Origin: Candidatus Babeliales bacterium
Lineage (GTDB): Bacteria > Babelota > Babeliae > Babelales > Chromulinivoraceae
Assembly (NCBI GenBank): GCA_041660205.1
Contig: JBAZWT010000007.1
Coordinates: forward strand, 1 to 62,304
DNA: 62,304 nucleotides
Direction of reading: 5' to 3'
Shown here: in pieces, positions 52,244-61,400 of the stretch
Position numbering within the stretch: the first letter of the stretch is position 1
Layout of the letters: each line of letters opens with the position of its first letter
Translations under genes and position numbers: made by a program
The notes under the pieces: model-generated
Database searches by the model: none
Seen by the model: only the letters and a program-made list of their open reading frames with translations
Told to the model about the DNA's origin: nothing

Positions 52244-52316
52244 CGTTCGTCCCGAGTGATTTCGAAGAAATCAGCCTGCCCGGCGAAGCCTTGTGCGAAG
52301 CCTGGGTATCGAGGGA
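52244..52316 (+). repeat. Family-A palindromic element (copy 2, longer variant)
   Basis: Head CGTTCGTCCCGAGTG, inner GATTTCGAAGAAATC hairpin, then an extra GC-rich insert with CCCGGCGAAGCC, and tail TATCGAGGGA. At 73 bases this is the longest copy in the window. It ends 7 bases after the NUDIX stop codon (downstream on the - strand). Confidence 0.92.
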
Positions 52317-52322
52317 CTATCA

Positions 52323-52865
52323 TTACCCTCTTTGTACCCATTTATCAAACATACGAACAACTGATCGACTGTCAGTTGGTAAAAGGCTTCTGTCTTTGCC
52401 TACCCAGCGTAATTCTTTTGACTCACTATTTCCCACAAACTCTTCATTACTGGTAACACGTAATAAAAATCGTACGTCGTAGTGATAGTGCCCTTTTTCA
52501 CGACTGTTTTCAGGAATAAAATGAATATCAATATCAAATATTTCAGTACTAATTGCAGCAACGTTTTCAATGCCAGATTCTTCTTGCGCCTCTTTAAGAG
52601 CTACTGCCAAAATATCGCAGTCACCATCACAGTGACCACCAAGCTGACACCAAATATTCAATTTGTTATGATGCATAAGCAGTGCCTTAGATCCATCCTT
52701 ACTCTCAAGCCATGCAGAAGCTGTCATGTGCCCAATTGCAAGCGACCGCTGAAAACAATCAGCATTTTGCTCCACGAATAATATCATTCGTTGCTTCGCT
52801 TCAATTTCTTCATGATCTGTTGGATTATATGCTTGCAACAATGTTAATAACTTCGATCTATGCAT
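52323..52865 (-). CDS. NUDIX hydrolase
   Basis: The 180-residue protein carries a Nudix box (GGHCDGDCDILAVALKEAQEESG). The core K-E-x-x-E-E-x-G replaces the usual R-E-x-x-E-E-x-G, and the first conserved Glu is Cys, features shared by the GGHxDGD Nudix subgroup. It has the helical N-terminal extension common in that group. These enzymes hydrolyse nucleoside diphosphate derivatives; the substrate is unknown. It diverges from murD with 60 bases between the starts. Confidence 0.9.
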   Translation of the reverse strand: MHRSKLLTLLQAYNPTDHEEIEAKQRMILFVEQNADCFQRSLAIGHMTASAWLESKDGSKALLMHHNKLNIWCQLGGHCDGDCDILAVALKEAQEESGIENVAAISTEIFDIDIHFIPENSREKGHYHYDVRFLLRVTSNEEFVGNSESKELRWVGKDRSLLPTDSRSVVRMFDKWVQRG

Positions 52866-52925
52866 AAAAATCCTTTTATAAAATCAATTTTGCTCAACTA
52901 ATAATTACTTGATATCATATGATAC

Positions 52926-54386
52926 ATGAAAACAATCAATCTAAAAAACAAAAATATCGGTATTTGGGGCCTTGGCGTAGTCGGCAAATCAGTACTTGAA
53001 TACGTTAAACAATTCACCGACCACATTCAAATTCTGGATAGTAAGCCACACGAAACTATTGATGTAATTATTCAAACACCGCAGTCAATTAAAAAATTTT
53101 TAGATTTCAATGACATCATTATCCCAAGTCCTGGCGTTGCGCTGCATTCCTATCAAAAAAAATATGGCGCAAAATTCATATGCGAGCTTGATATTTTCAC
53201 AGCACAAATTGCGACTAATGCTACGCATATAAATACAATTGCTATCACTGGAACAGTTGGAAAAACAAGTATCACCAATTTGCTACAACAAAGCATTCCG
53301 GATTCTGTAGCCGCAGGAAACATTGGATACGCAATGCTTAACGTGTGCAACTTACATCCACAGCCGCAAACAATAGTACTCGAGCTTTCAAGCTATCAGC
53401 TACACTACGCACACCATTTTGCACCAGACTTAGCAATCTGGACCAATTTTTTTCCAAATCATCTTGATCATCACAAAACTAAAAAAGAATATTTTGTCGC
53501 TAAATGCAATCTCATCAAGCATCAAACAAACAATCAGATCGCCCTGCTGCCCTACCATTTAATTGAAAAAATAAAAAAGCATGTCGATGTATCATCACGC
53601 GTATATCTTTTTTGCCCGCACAAGCCACGTAAAAAAATAACAAATCCAATATTTTACATTCAGAAAAATAATGTTGTTTTGGACGATGGTTTACGGACTG
53701 TGATCCAGCCTACGTCTTCAAGTTTAAGTGACGTTCGTCCCGAGTGTTTTGCGAAGCAAAATGTATCGAGGGATACTAGAATCTACGGCGGACAAGCCGG
53801 GCTAAAGCCCTTAGTTGTTTTTAAAAACATACACTTACTACCTGATGTCACATTTCAGCAAAATTGGCTCATCATCATTGCAAGTTTGCATCTCCAACGT
53901 ATTCCATTCGATCAGCTCATCACTATGACACACACCGTGCAAGATCAAGAGCATCGTGTTGAATTTGTCCGCAATCTAAACGGTGTTGATATTTATAACG
54001 ATTCAAAATCAACGGTATGGCAAGCAACCCATAAAGCGACAGAACGTTTTAAACATAAAAAAATCGCTCTTTTCCTTGGCGGAATGAGTAAAGGTACTAA
54101 TCGATCACCGCTGATAAAATTTTTAACGAAGCAACAAGTGTGCGTGTTTGCTTTTGGAAAAGAAGCTGAAATTTTATCATCACTCTGCAAAAAATATAAC
54201 GTGCAATGTTACACATCTGCAACATTGCAGCAAGCGCTAGACCAATATCTTTCACTTCAGGATAATCCTGTTCAGAATAATTTTGAGATTCTTTTATTTT
54301 CACCCGCTGGATCAAGTTTTGATCTTTTCAAAAATTACCAAGATCGTGGCAATCAATTTAAAAAAATGATTATGCAGTTACTGTAA
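52926..54386 (+). CDS. murD: UDP-N-acetylmuramoylalanine-D-glutamate ligase with repeat insertion
   Basis: MurD adds D-Glu to UDP-MurNAc-L-Ala in peptidoglycan synthesis. The Rossmann N-domain (IGIWGLGVVGKS), ATP loop ITGTVGKTS (109-114 core), NIGYAML, LELSSYQL and TNFFPNHLDHH are family motifs; the C-domain has HRVEFV and NDSKSTVWQAT. Residues about 269-283 (VRPECFAKQNVSRD) are a translated family-A palindromic element, inserted in frame near the end of the ATP-binding domain without breaking the gene. Total length 486 versus about 440 in E. coli. ftsW follows downstream. Confidence 0.94.
   Translation: MKTINLKNKNIGIWGLGVVGKSVLEYVKQFTDHIQILDSKPHETIDVIIQTPQSIKKFLDFNDIIIPSPGVALHSYQKKYGAKFICELDIFTAQIATNATHINTIAITGTVGKTSITNLLQQSIPDSVAAGNIGYAMLNVCNLHPQPQTIVLELSSYQLHYAHHFAPDLAIWTNFFPNHLDHHKTKKEYFVAKCNLIKHQTNNQIALLPYHLIEKIKKHVDVSSRVYLFCPHKPRKKITNPIFYIQKNNVVLDDGLRTVIQPTSSSLSDVRPECFAKQNVSRDTRIYGGQAGLKPLVVFKNIHLLPDVTFQQNWLIIIASLHLQRIPFDQLITMTHTVQDQEHRVEFVRNLNGVDIYNDSKSTVWQATHKATERFKHKKIALFLGGMSKGTNRSPLIKFLTKQQVCVFAFGKEAEILSSLCKKYNVQCYTSATLQQALDQYLSLQDNPVQNNFEILLFSPAGSSFDLFKNYQDRGNQFKKMIMQLL
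53732..53773 (+). repeat. Family-A palindromic element inside murD
   Basis: Head CGTTCGTCCCGAGTG, inner hairpin TTTTGC-GAA-GCAAAA, tail TATCGAGGGA, followed about 25 bases later by another palindrome (GGGCTAAAGCCC). It is translated in frame in murD. Confidence 0.93.
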
Positions 54387-54463
54387 AAATTTTCACTAAA
54401 TATTTTCTTCATTCATGCAAAATTCTATGTTAACGTGGTGATTATCTTTACCTAGGGAAATAA

Positions 54464-55567
54464 ATGTTTATAGAACAAAGACTTAAATATGATTTGACCA
54501 TGTTCCTACTCATCAGCATGACGTTTGTAATGCTCGGAATTATTTTCGTATACTCTTCAAGCTCTTTTTTCGCACTTGAGACACTCAACCAACCACTTTA
54601 TTTCGTCAAAAAACAACTTATTGGTCTTGTGGTAGGAATTTTAGCTTTTCTTTTGGCTCGTTCAATTTCACTACAGTTTTTAAAAAGTGTCAGTTTTTTT
54701 GCATTGCTTGCCACAACGATCGCCACAGCACTTCCTTTAGTTAGTTTTTTAAGCCATAAAATGAATGGCTCGCACCGTTGGTTAAACCTTCATGGATTTA
54801 TATTTCAACCAAGCGAAGTTTTAAAAGTTGCGCTCGTTATTTATTTAGCTTCCATTCTTTCTCGAAAAAAAATACTGGATAACAATACGCTTAAAACAGC
54901 ATTGCCGCTTTCTATCATCATGGGAGTTATCGGGCTCGTGCTTCTCAAGCAGCCTGATTTTGGATGCTTGGCAACGCTTTTTGCAACAACGCTGATCATG
55001 CTTTTTGTGGCAAATTTACCTCTCAGATATTTTATCGGTACCATTGTGGCTGCACTACCCGTTGCATTTTTTATGATCTATTTACAACCATACCGGTGGC
55101 AACGAATTGTGACGTACCTTGACCCTTGGCAAGATCCTCAAGGAACAGGATTTCAAATTATTCAATCACTTATCGCAATTGGGTCCGGAGGATTATGGGG
55201 AACAGGAATTGCACAATCACAACAAAAATTTTTCTATCTTCCTATGCAACATACTGATTTTATTTTTGCCATCATGGCAGAAGAAATTGGATTTATCGGA
55301 TCTTTGTTTTTTATAATTCTATGCATGCTCTTTGCATGGTTTGGATTTAGAATTTCATGGAATTTAAAAAACATGTTTTCAATGTTTTTAGTGCAAGGAG
55401 TTACTACCATAATTTCGTTGCAATTTATCATCAATCTGTTTGTATCAACTGGCCTTGCCCCAACCAAAGGTATCGGCCTTCCATTTATTAGCTATGGAAA
55501 CACAGCGCTTGTCTGCAATCTTTTTATGATTGGATTGGTCGCAAACGCTGTGCAGTCAAATGATTGA
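54464..55567 (+). CDS. ftsW: FtsW/RodA/SpoVE-family peptidoglycan polymerase
   Basis: The 367-residue integral membrane protein has about ten transmembrane helices. SEDS-family motifs are present: YSSSSFFAL in helix 1, the segment SHRWLNLHGFIFQPSEVLK with the QPSE motif, LLKQPDFG and the C-terminal TGLAPTKGIGLPFISYG. SEDS proteins polymerise glycan strands with a partner transpeptidase. Its place after murD in a division/cell-wall context favours FtsW over RodA. Confidence 0.93.
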   Translation: MFIEQRLKYDLTMFLLISMTFVMLGIIFVYSSSSFFALETLNQPLYFVKKQLIGLVVGILAFLLARSISLQFLKSVSFFALLATTIATALPLVSFLSHKMNGSHRWLNLHGFIFQPSEVLKVALVIYLASILSRKKILDNNTLKTALPLSIIMGVIGLVLLKQPDFGCLATLFATTLIMLFVANLPLRYFIGTIVAALPVAFFMIYLQPYRWQRIVTYLDPWQDPQGTGFQIIQSLIAIGSGGLWGTGIAQSQQKFFYLPMQHTDFIFAIMAEEIGFIGSLFFIILCMLFAWFGFRISWNLKNMFSMFLVQGVTTIISLQFIINLFVSTGLAPTKGIGLPFISYGNTALVCNLFMIGLVANAVQSND

Positions 55568-55580
55568 AAATAAATAAACT

Positions 55581-56057
55581 TTATAACTCTTCTACAGGCA
55601 ATCCTTTTATCAATCCTAATCCCATAGTTCTTTTTTCAAATTGTTTAGTTTTTATTGCATGAACTTCTGAAACATATTTACTTCCTAGCTCCCTGTGTCC
55701 TTGCAAAAAAGCTATAAGGGCTTGTGAATATAATACTTCAGTTACATGATTACGCTTACGAGCATTACACTCTTCACAATACAAACGCTTTGCTTCAGAT
55801 ATTGCCACATCTATTGGATAACTATATCCAAATACTTGATATCGACACAGTATTGCTTTGTTAATCAAAGCCATTTGCTCAGAGAGTTGCTTTTGTCGAT
55901 CCACAAAGGACAAATCAGCATCTCGAATTGCTTGATGCATTTTTTTTAACTTTTTCTCATCCATTACTTCGTATGCCTTTTGTGCTTCGCATGTCCATTG
56001 ATTTTGCACACAAAATAACGTTAAAAGAAAAATAATTTTACACTGAAACAATTTCAT
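55581..56057 (-). CDS. Small exported protein, tandem paralogue 1
   Basis: The 158-residue protein has signal peptide MKLFQCKIIFLLTLFCVQNQ and ends in a helical region with KRNHVTEVLYSQALIAFLQGHRELGSKYVSE (shown in part), nearly the same as in the neighbour at 56130. Four Cys residues in the mature part may form disulphides. Function unknown. It is convergent with ftsW, 13 bases apart. Confidence 0.8.
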   Translation of the reverse strand: MKLFQCKIIFLLTLFCVQNQWTCEAQKAYEVMDEKKLKKMHQAIRDADLSFVDRQKQLSEQMALINKAILCRYQVFGYSYPIDVAISEAKRLYCEECNARKRNHVTEVLYSQALIAFLQGHRELGSKYVSEVHAIKTKQFEKRTMGLGLIKGLPVEEL

Positions 56058-56129
56058 AAATAAATACCCCTAAAATATTTTTATAATTAATATATGATCT
56101 TGAAATAAACTCTATAAACCTTCTAATGG

Positions 56130-56606
56130 TTACTGATTTAGCAATTCTAATCGCGTAGCTATCTTTTCAAATTGTTTATTTTTTATTAAATCAGCTTCTG
56201 AAACATATTTATTTCCTAGCTCCAGTTGTCCTTGCAAAAAAGCTATAATTGCTTGTGAATATAATACTTCAGTTACATGATTACGTTTTTCAACAAGACA
56301 CTCTTTAAAATACAATTTTTGCGCTTTTCTTGCTTCACAGTTTATTTCAACATCATCTTTTAATGCAAACTTTCGAATTTCTATAGCCTCACGAACCAAA
56401 TCCATTTGGTTAAAAGTTACGCATTGATCACGCGTAAAAGCACAATCTACTGCTTCAATTGCAAGAGTTAGACGCCTTTTATTCTCTGCTTCTTTTGCAA
56501 CCAACGACTCACTTACATGGTATCCTTTTTGTGCTTCGCTTGCTTGTTGATTTTGTACACAAAACAACGTTAAAAGAAAAATGATTTTACCCTGAAACAA
56601 TTTCAT
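56130..56606 (-). CDS. Small exported protein, tandem paralogue 2
   Basis: From ATG 56606 (MKLFQGKIIFLLTLFCVQNQ signal peptide; ribosome-binding site GGGAG) the 158-residue protein is a paralogue of the next gene: EKRNHVTEVLYSQAIIAFLQG and LGNKYVSEADLIKNKQFEK are shared, whereas the N-terminal halves have diverged. A 72-base gap separates the two, suggesting an operon. Confidence 0.8.
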   Translation of the reverse strand: MKLFQGKIIFLLTLFCVQNQQASEAQKGYHVSESLVAKEAENKRRLTLAIEAVDCAFTRDQCVTFNQMDLVREAIEIRKFALKDDVEINCEARKAQKLYFKECLVEKRNHVTEVLYSQAIIAFLQGQLELGNKYVSEADLIKNKQFEKIATRLELLNQ

Positions 56607-56724
56607 ACATGAACTCCCTAAAAGTATCTCTACAACTAACATATTTTAAACAGAAAATAAATTTTTAATAAATCCGCTCATCCTAACTATGCATTACCCA
56701 CAAAAGATAACACCACTTCCCAGT

Positions 56725-56826
56725 CGTTCGTCCCGAGTGGAATTGCAAAGCAATTTTGTATCGAGGGAAAATTACTTTTTACCCTTCGATACTTTTTTCT
56801 TCGAAAAACACTCAGGGCGAACGACG
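56725..56826. repeat. Inverted pair of family-A palindromic elements
   Basis: Copy 1 (56725-56768, +) has inner hairpin AATTGC-AAA-GCAATT. Copy 2 (56782-56826, -) is slightly diverged (CGTTCGCCCTGAGTG head, TATCGAAGGG tail) with a TTTTTCGAAGAAAAA inner hairpin. Tails face each other over 13 bases, as in the 1789-1898 pair. Confidence 0.9.
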
Positions 56827-56856
56827 GAGAGAATAATTTAATATCAAATCAAAAAA

Positions 56857-58380
56857 CTATTTTTTCCAATTCATAGCTACATCAATCAAAAGACGAACTG
56901 AAGAACCAGTTGCACCTTTTCCATAGTAACTAATGTTTGGCACATTGTATGCAGTACTTGCAATGTCTAAATGAACCCATGGAACTTCATCGGTAAAATG
57001 TCGTAAGAACCATGCTGCAGTAATCGTTCCTGCTGCAATCGCAGGATTTCCAACGTTTTGAATATCTGCAACTGATGATTTAACTGCATCTTTAAAATCT
57101 AGAGTGAATGGCAAACGCCATACGTAGTCACCAGAATGCTGCGCTGCTTGTTGTACTTTTCCAGCCAACTCATCATTATCACTAAGCAATGCAGAGAAAA
57201 ATGGACCAACAGCATAAATGCATGCACCAGTAAGCGTTGCTACATCAATGATTGCATCAAGTTTATAATTTTTAACCGCGTATGAAAGCGCATCAGCCAA
57301 AACAAGACGGCCTTCTGCATCAGTGTTACGAACTTCAGCAGTTTTACCATTGTAAAAAGTTACGATGTCACCTGGTTTTTGCGCTGACCCACCGAGCAAA
57401 TTTTCAGTGATTGCTGCAAAACCAATAACGTTAACGTCGGGGTTTAAATCAGCCAACGCAGCAAGCGTATTGATGACAGAAGCTGCACCAGCCATATCTT
57501 CTTTCATTTCTTCCATAGAGTTTGCAGGTTTAATGCTGAGCCCTCCAGAATCAAATGTTATACCTTTACCCACAAATCCAATAGTTTGCGCTTTTGCTTT
57601 TTTAGATTTGTACTCAAGAATCACAAATTTTGCATCTTGCGCAGATCCTGCAGAAACACCTGCAATTCCGCCCATGCCCATTTTTTTAATTTCTTCTTCG
57701 CTAAAGATTGTGCACTTAAGACCTTTTTCTTTTGCTAATTTTTTAGCATGGTCTGCTAATGCTGTTGGGTGCAAATGATTTGCTGGTGTATCAACCCAAT
57801 CTCTGGTGCGATTAACAGCTTGACCAATAACTGACCCAATTTCATTGCCTGATTTTGCAGATTTTTGCTCAGAAGTTTCTACACACAGCGTAACTTCAAG
57901 AACTTTTGCTCTATCTTTTTTATCAATGGTTGTGATGTATGTATCGAATTTGTAACTTGCAATATGCACAATGGTTGTTACTTGCTGCATGAAATAATCA
58001 GCATCAAGACCAAACAGTTTTGCTTCAGGCAAATCCAATGCCAATGACTCAAAACCTTTTGCCGCAGCAGCTTTAACAACAGAGCCAATTGATCTACGTA
58101 AAGTTTCTAAACTTAATTTTTTATCAGCACCCTGCAAACCAAGTCCTGCAAAATACAAGTAGGTAATTGTTTTGCCTTTACCAAAAACTGGCAGATGAGC
58201 AACTGATCCCTGTGCTCCGGTAAATTTACATTCTTTTAAAAATTGACCAAGATCAACGCCTGTTGTTTTGCTTAAAGCTGCAAAATCTTTTTCTTGAAAT
58301 TTTTCTTGAATAAAAAATGCTACTGACTTGCTACCAAGATCAAAAGCATTTTTTGTAGAAATTTTAGTTTCTATTTTCAT
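56857..58380 (-). CDS. pepA: Cytosol leucyl aminopeptidase (M17)
   Basis: I start at ATG 58380 (ribosome-binding site AAGGAA); an upstream in-frame ATG has no such site and would run through a terminator. The 507-residue product has the M17 signature NTDAEGRLVLADAL, the metal-site segment GKGITFDSGGLSIKP, and the typical MKEDMAGAASV. It is a di-metal exopeptidase that removes N-terminal residues during peptide turnover, and usually forms hexamers. Confidence 0.95.
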   Translation of the reverse strand: MKIETKISTKNAFDLGSKSVAFFIQEKFQEKDFAALSKTTGVDLGQFLKECKFTGAQGSVAHLPVFGKGKTITYLYFAGLGLQGADKKLSLETLRRSIGSVVKAAAAKGFESLALDLPEAKLFGLDADYFMQQVTTIVHIASYKFDTYITTIDKKDRAKVLEVTLCVETSEQKSAKSGNEIGSVIGQAVNRTRDWVDTPANHLHPTALADHAKKLAKEKGLKCTIFSEEEIKKMGMGGIAGVSAGSAQDAKFVILEYKSKKAKAQTIGFVGKGITFDSGGLSIKPANSMEEMKEDMAGAASVINTLAALADLNPDVNVIGFAAITENLLGGSAQKPGDIVTFYNGKTAEVRNTDAEGRLVLADALSYAVKNYKLDAIIDVATLTGACIYAVGPFFSALLSDNDELAGKVQQAAQHSGDYVWRLPFTLDFKDAVKSSVADIQNVGNPAIAAGTITAAWFLRHFTDEVPWVHLDIASTAYNVPNISYYGKGATGSSVRLLIDVAMNWKK

Positions 58381-58427
58381 AACATTCCTTGTATATAAAA
58401 GAATTTTAACACATAAAAAACTATAAC

Positions 58428-58472
58428 AAAAATCCTCGCACAAGTCACATCTGACTCATACGAGGATTTTTT
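58428..58472 (-). terminator. Intrinsic terminator after the giant gene
   Basis: AAAATCCTCG / CGAGGATTTT (58428-58438 with 58461-58471) with an inner AGTCA-CATC-TGACT hairpin and A/T tails on both sides lies just downstream of the gene that ends at 58496 and before pepA. Confidence 0.9.
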
Positions 58473-58495
58473 AAAACTACTTTTTTTATAAAAAG

Positions 58496-61400
58496 TTATT
58501 TTGCAGCCGGTGTTGCTTTAGCTTTAGCAGCAGCAGCAAGAGCATCCGTTTGCATTTTAATGACAGGGCTACTGCGATACTCTAGCTGATTTTTACCTGT
58601 TGAGCTGTTTTTCGTTACCGTCACTTGTACTTTGCTAAGCACTGATAAAAAGTCATTTAAAGCCAAGCTATAACCTACAGACATGCCAGAGTTATCAAAT
58701 AACGCACCTGTTTGTAAATCAACATATCCACCATCAGCAAAATAGGTAAACGTTGATGCTGTACCATCAGATGGAGCAATTGATGCAAAGAATCTTCCAT
58801 CTTTAGATGGGTAAATTCTGCCTAAATTCACACCAAGCAAGTTCAAGTCAGTCGGAGATGTTGGAGCACCAACAATAGAACTTGCTGAATTCAATGCTTT
58901 CAAGCCACCAACATTTTGTATATTTTGAACGAATAATGCATGCGTTGACTCATCAGGCGCAGAAACTGTAATAGATTTTCCAGCAACCGTTACTTGCTTC
59001 GTGGTGTATGGACCAACAGGAAGCGCAATAGGACAAGCAACCACATCACCATTCCAGATTTGTGTTTGATATGATGCCAACTGAGTATCTTCCAACTGAT
59101 CAAATACAAAGCCATATTTATAATTATGAGTTCCGTCACTAATTGTGATAAACGGAGCCTTAGTGTCGCTGTCAACATCAGAAGAAATAGTGATTGTTTT
59201 AGGCTTATCACCACTTACAGAGACCATTTTCAATGGCGCGCTTGAAGCTTTTGCTTCTGTTTCTGCTTTATACATTTTTTGACCATAGATGATATGAGAG
59301 ATGTTGCCTTTATGTAGTACTAATTGTGCGTCAACGTATGAACTATTTGATGCTGGTGAACTCAAGACTTTTCCAGAAGCATCTGCACTAATAATTGGCA
59401 CTACAAACAGAGGATTCCATGTGTAATCTGTATTAACGTTGTATGTTTTTTTACCAACAGTGTAACTAGTTTTTGCTTTATTATTAGTAACCGTCAACAG
59501 GTTATACGGAGAAGACATCCCCATCCAGCTCATGCCGTCTGTGCCAGACCCGTCTGTGCCGTTAACGTTTTTGTAATCAGCACCATCGCTCATGTACCCT
59601 TGCATAAATCCTGCATTATTTTCATACAGCAGAATCATATCATCTACACCTTTTTTGCCTGAAACGATAGCAACTTGTTGTTTTAATTTAACTGGTGTTC
59701 CATCTTGTTCATATAAATTACCACCAGAAACTGATATCCATTGGTTTCGTTTTCCTTTAGTTTCATAGACGTAATAAGTTCCCATCAATTTACTAAAGTA
59801 CATATGATAACCATTTGGCAGAGTGATATTTTCACCAGGGAAATTCGAGTCAGTGCTTACATACATAGTTGAACCAGAAGCTCTACCACTTAACGCTTTA
59901 TCATCTTCATGCATTAACAGTGACGGTTTGAGCAATGGAACACCCAGAGACTGTTTTCCTTGCCCGTCAACAACGACACCATACATGTCTTTGGTTGCTT
60001 GCAATTCAGAACCTTGGATAACACGAACCTGATTACCATTTGATTTATAAACTGCACCAGTTGGTACTGTTTGATTTGGCACATCAAAGAATTGATATAA
60101 GAAATCGGTTGAATCTGTATCGCTTGCAGGCGACACACGTACATAGCTTTTTTTGAGTGGATCAAATTTCAATGTTGCATACGGAGCTGGAAGTCCGTTG
60201 AGTCCAGATGGTATAAGTCTATTAATAATTGCAAGTACTGCAGCTGGTGTCATTAAAGTTGCACTGTCTGGAGCTTGAGCTTCATCTGCGTCTAATTCTG
60301 CTTGCTCTGCTTGCTGCGCAGCTACACGAGCTTTAGCCATTGCTTGCAACTGATTTAAATTATCTTGGATCCACAGACTCCAATCACCTTTTGAACTATC
60401 AGTAAATGCAAAAAGTTGCGTGATAGGAGTCATCATTCCTACAACACCCGTTGCATCATACACTTCACCAGTAATTAAACTCATCATATTTTGTGTGTTA
60501 GCGCTTAACGGTGTTTGTCCAACTACCGGACTGCTTGGATAACCATCAAGCGTTACAAACATGTCCGTTGGCTCAAAGCTTGCTTGTGATTTATGCATTC
60601 CTGCAGCAGTGAAGTATACATATTTTTGCTCATATAAGTCGCCAGCATAAATTCCAAGATGCAAGTCACCAAAACTATATGGACCCATTGGTGTTTGCAT
60701 TTGCGACACGTACGAATTTACAAAATTTGCATATTGGGTTTGGAAAGCTGTACCAGCTATAACAGGAAACTTAGTCATTAAAGCATCTTGAATCAACTGA
60801 CATCTCATTTTTTCTGAACCAGCGGATGCCGGTCCAGCTGGTGCTGATATTTTTTGATGTTTATTATTGCCATCCAATTTTGCAGTTCCATCAGTATCGT
60901 ACAGATATCCGGTCAGCAAGCTCACCAGTATTGCATCTTTTGTAGCCGAAGTAGCATTGATCGGATTTAACGACGCTATAGCTGGTGACGTTGATTTTAC
61001 CAGCACATACAAATCATTATTTGTTAAAGAAGCTGAAGGACTTGGGCTTACTTCATAGATGAAACATTTGCTTGCAACTGCTGTTTTAGGTAAACCATGC
61101 GCTAATTTAAAGGCAAGCGTTCCAACGTTAAAACCTTGAGATTGTACTGAAGAATCAAAATTATCCCACCATGCATCACGCATTTCTGTTAAGTAGTCAG
61201 GTATAGTCGCAGTATCTCCAGCAATCGCACTGAACATATTAAATGTACCTTTTGCAGATTTATTTAATTTGTACGTTGCTCCACTTTTTGTAAGTGGCGC
61301 TTGTGAGAAATCGGTTGCTTGTAGTGTTCCATCAGCTTGAACCGTGTAACCAATATCAGTTACCAAGCTGTAAAAATTAACAACTGTAGGATCTGGCAAC

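Noticed and set aside
57365..57778. 137-codon open frame antisense to pepA
   Set aside because: It mirrors the strongly conserved pepA coding region and has no start signals.
56857..58443. Longer pepA from an upstream ATG
   Set aside because: The extra 21 residues cross a terminator hairpin and have no ribosome-binding site; the ATG at 58380 does.
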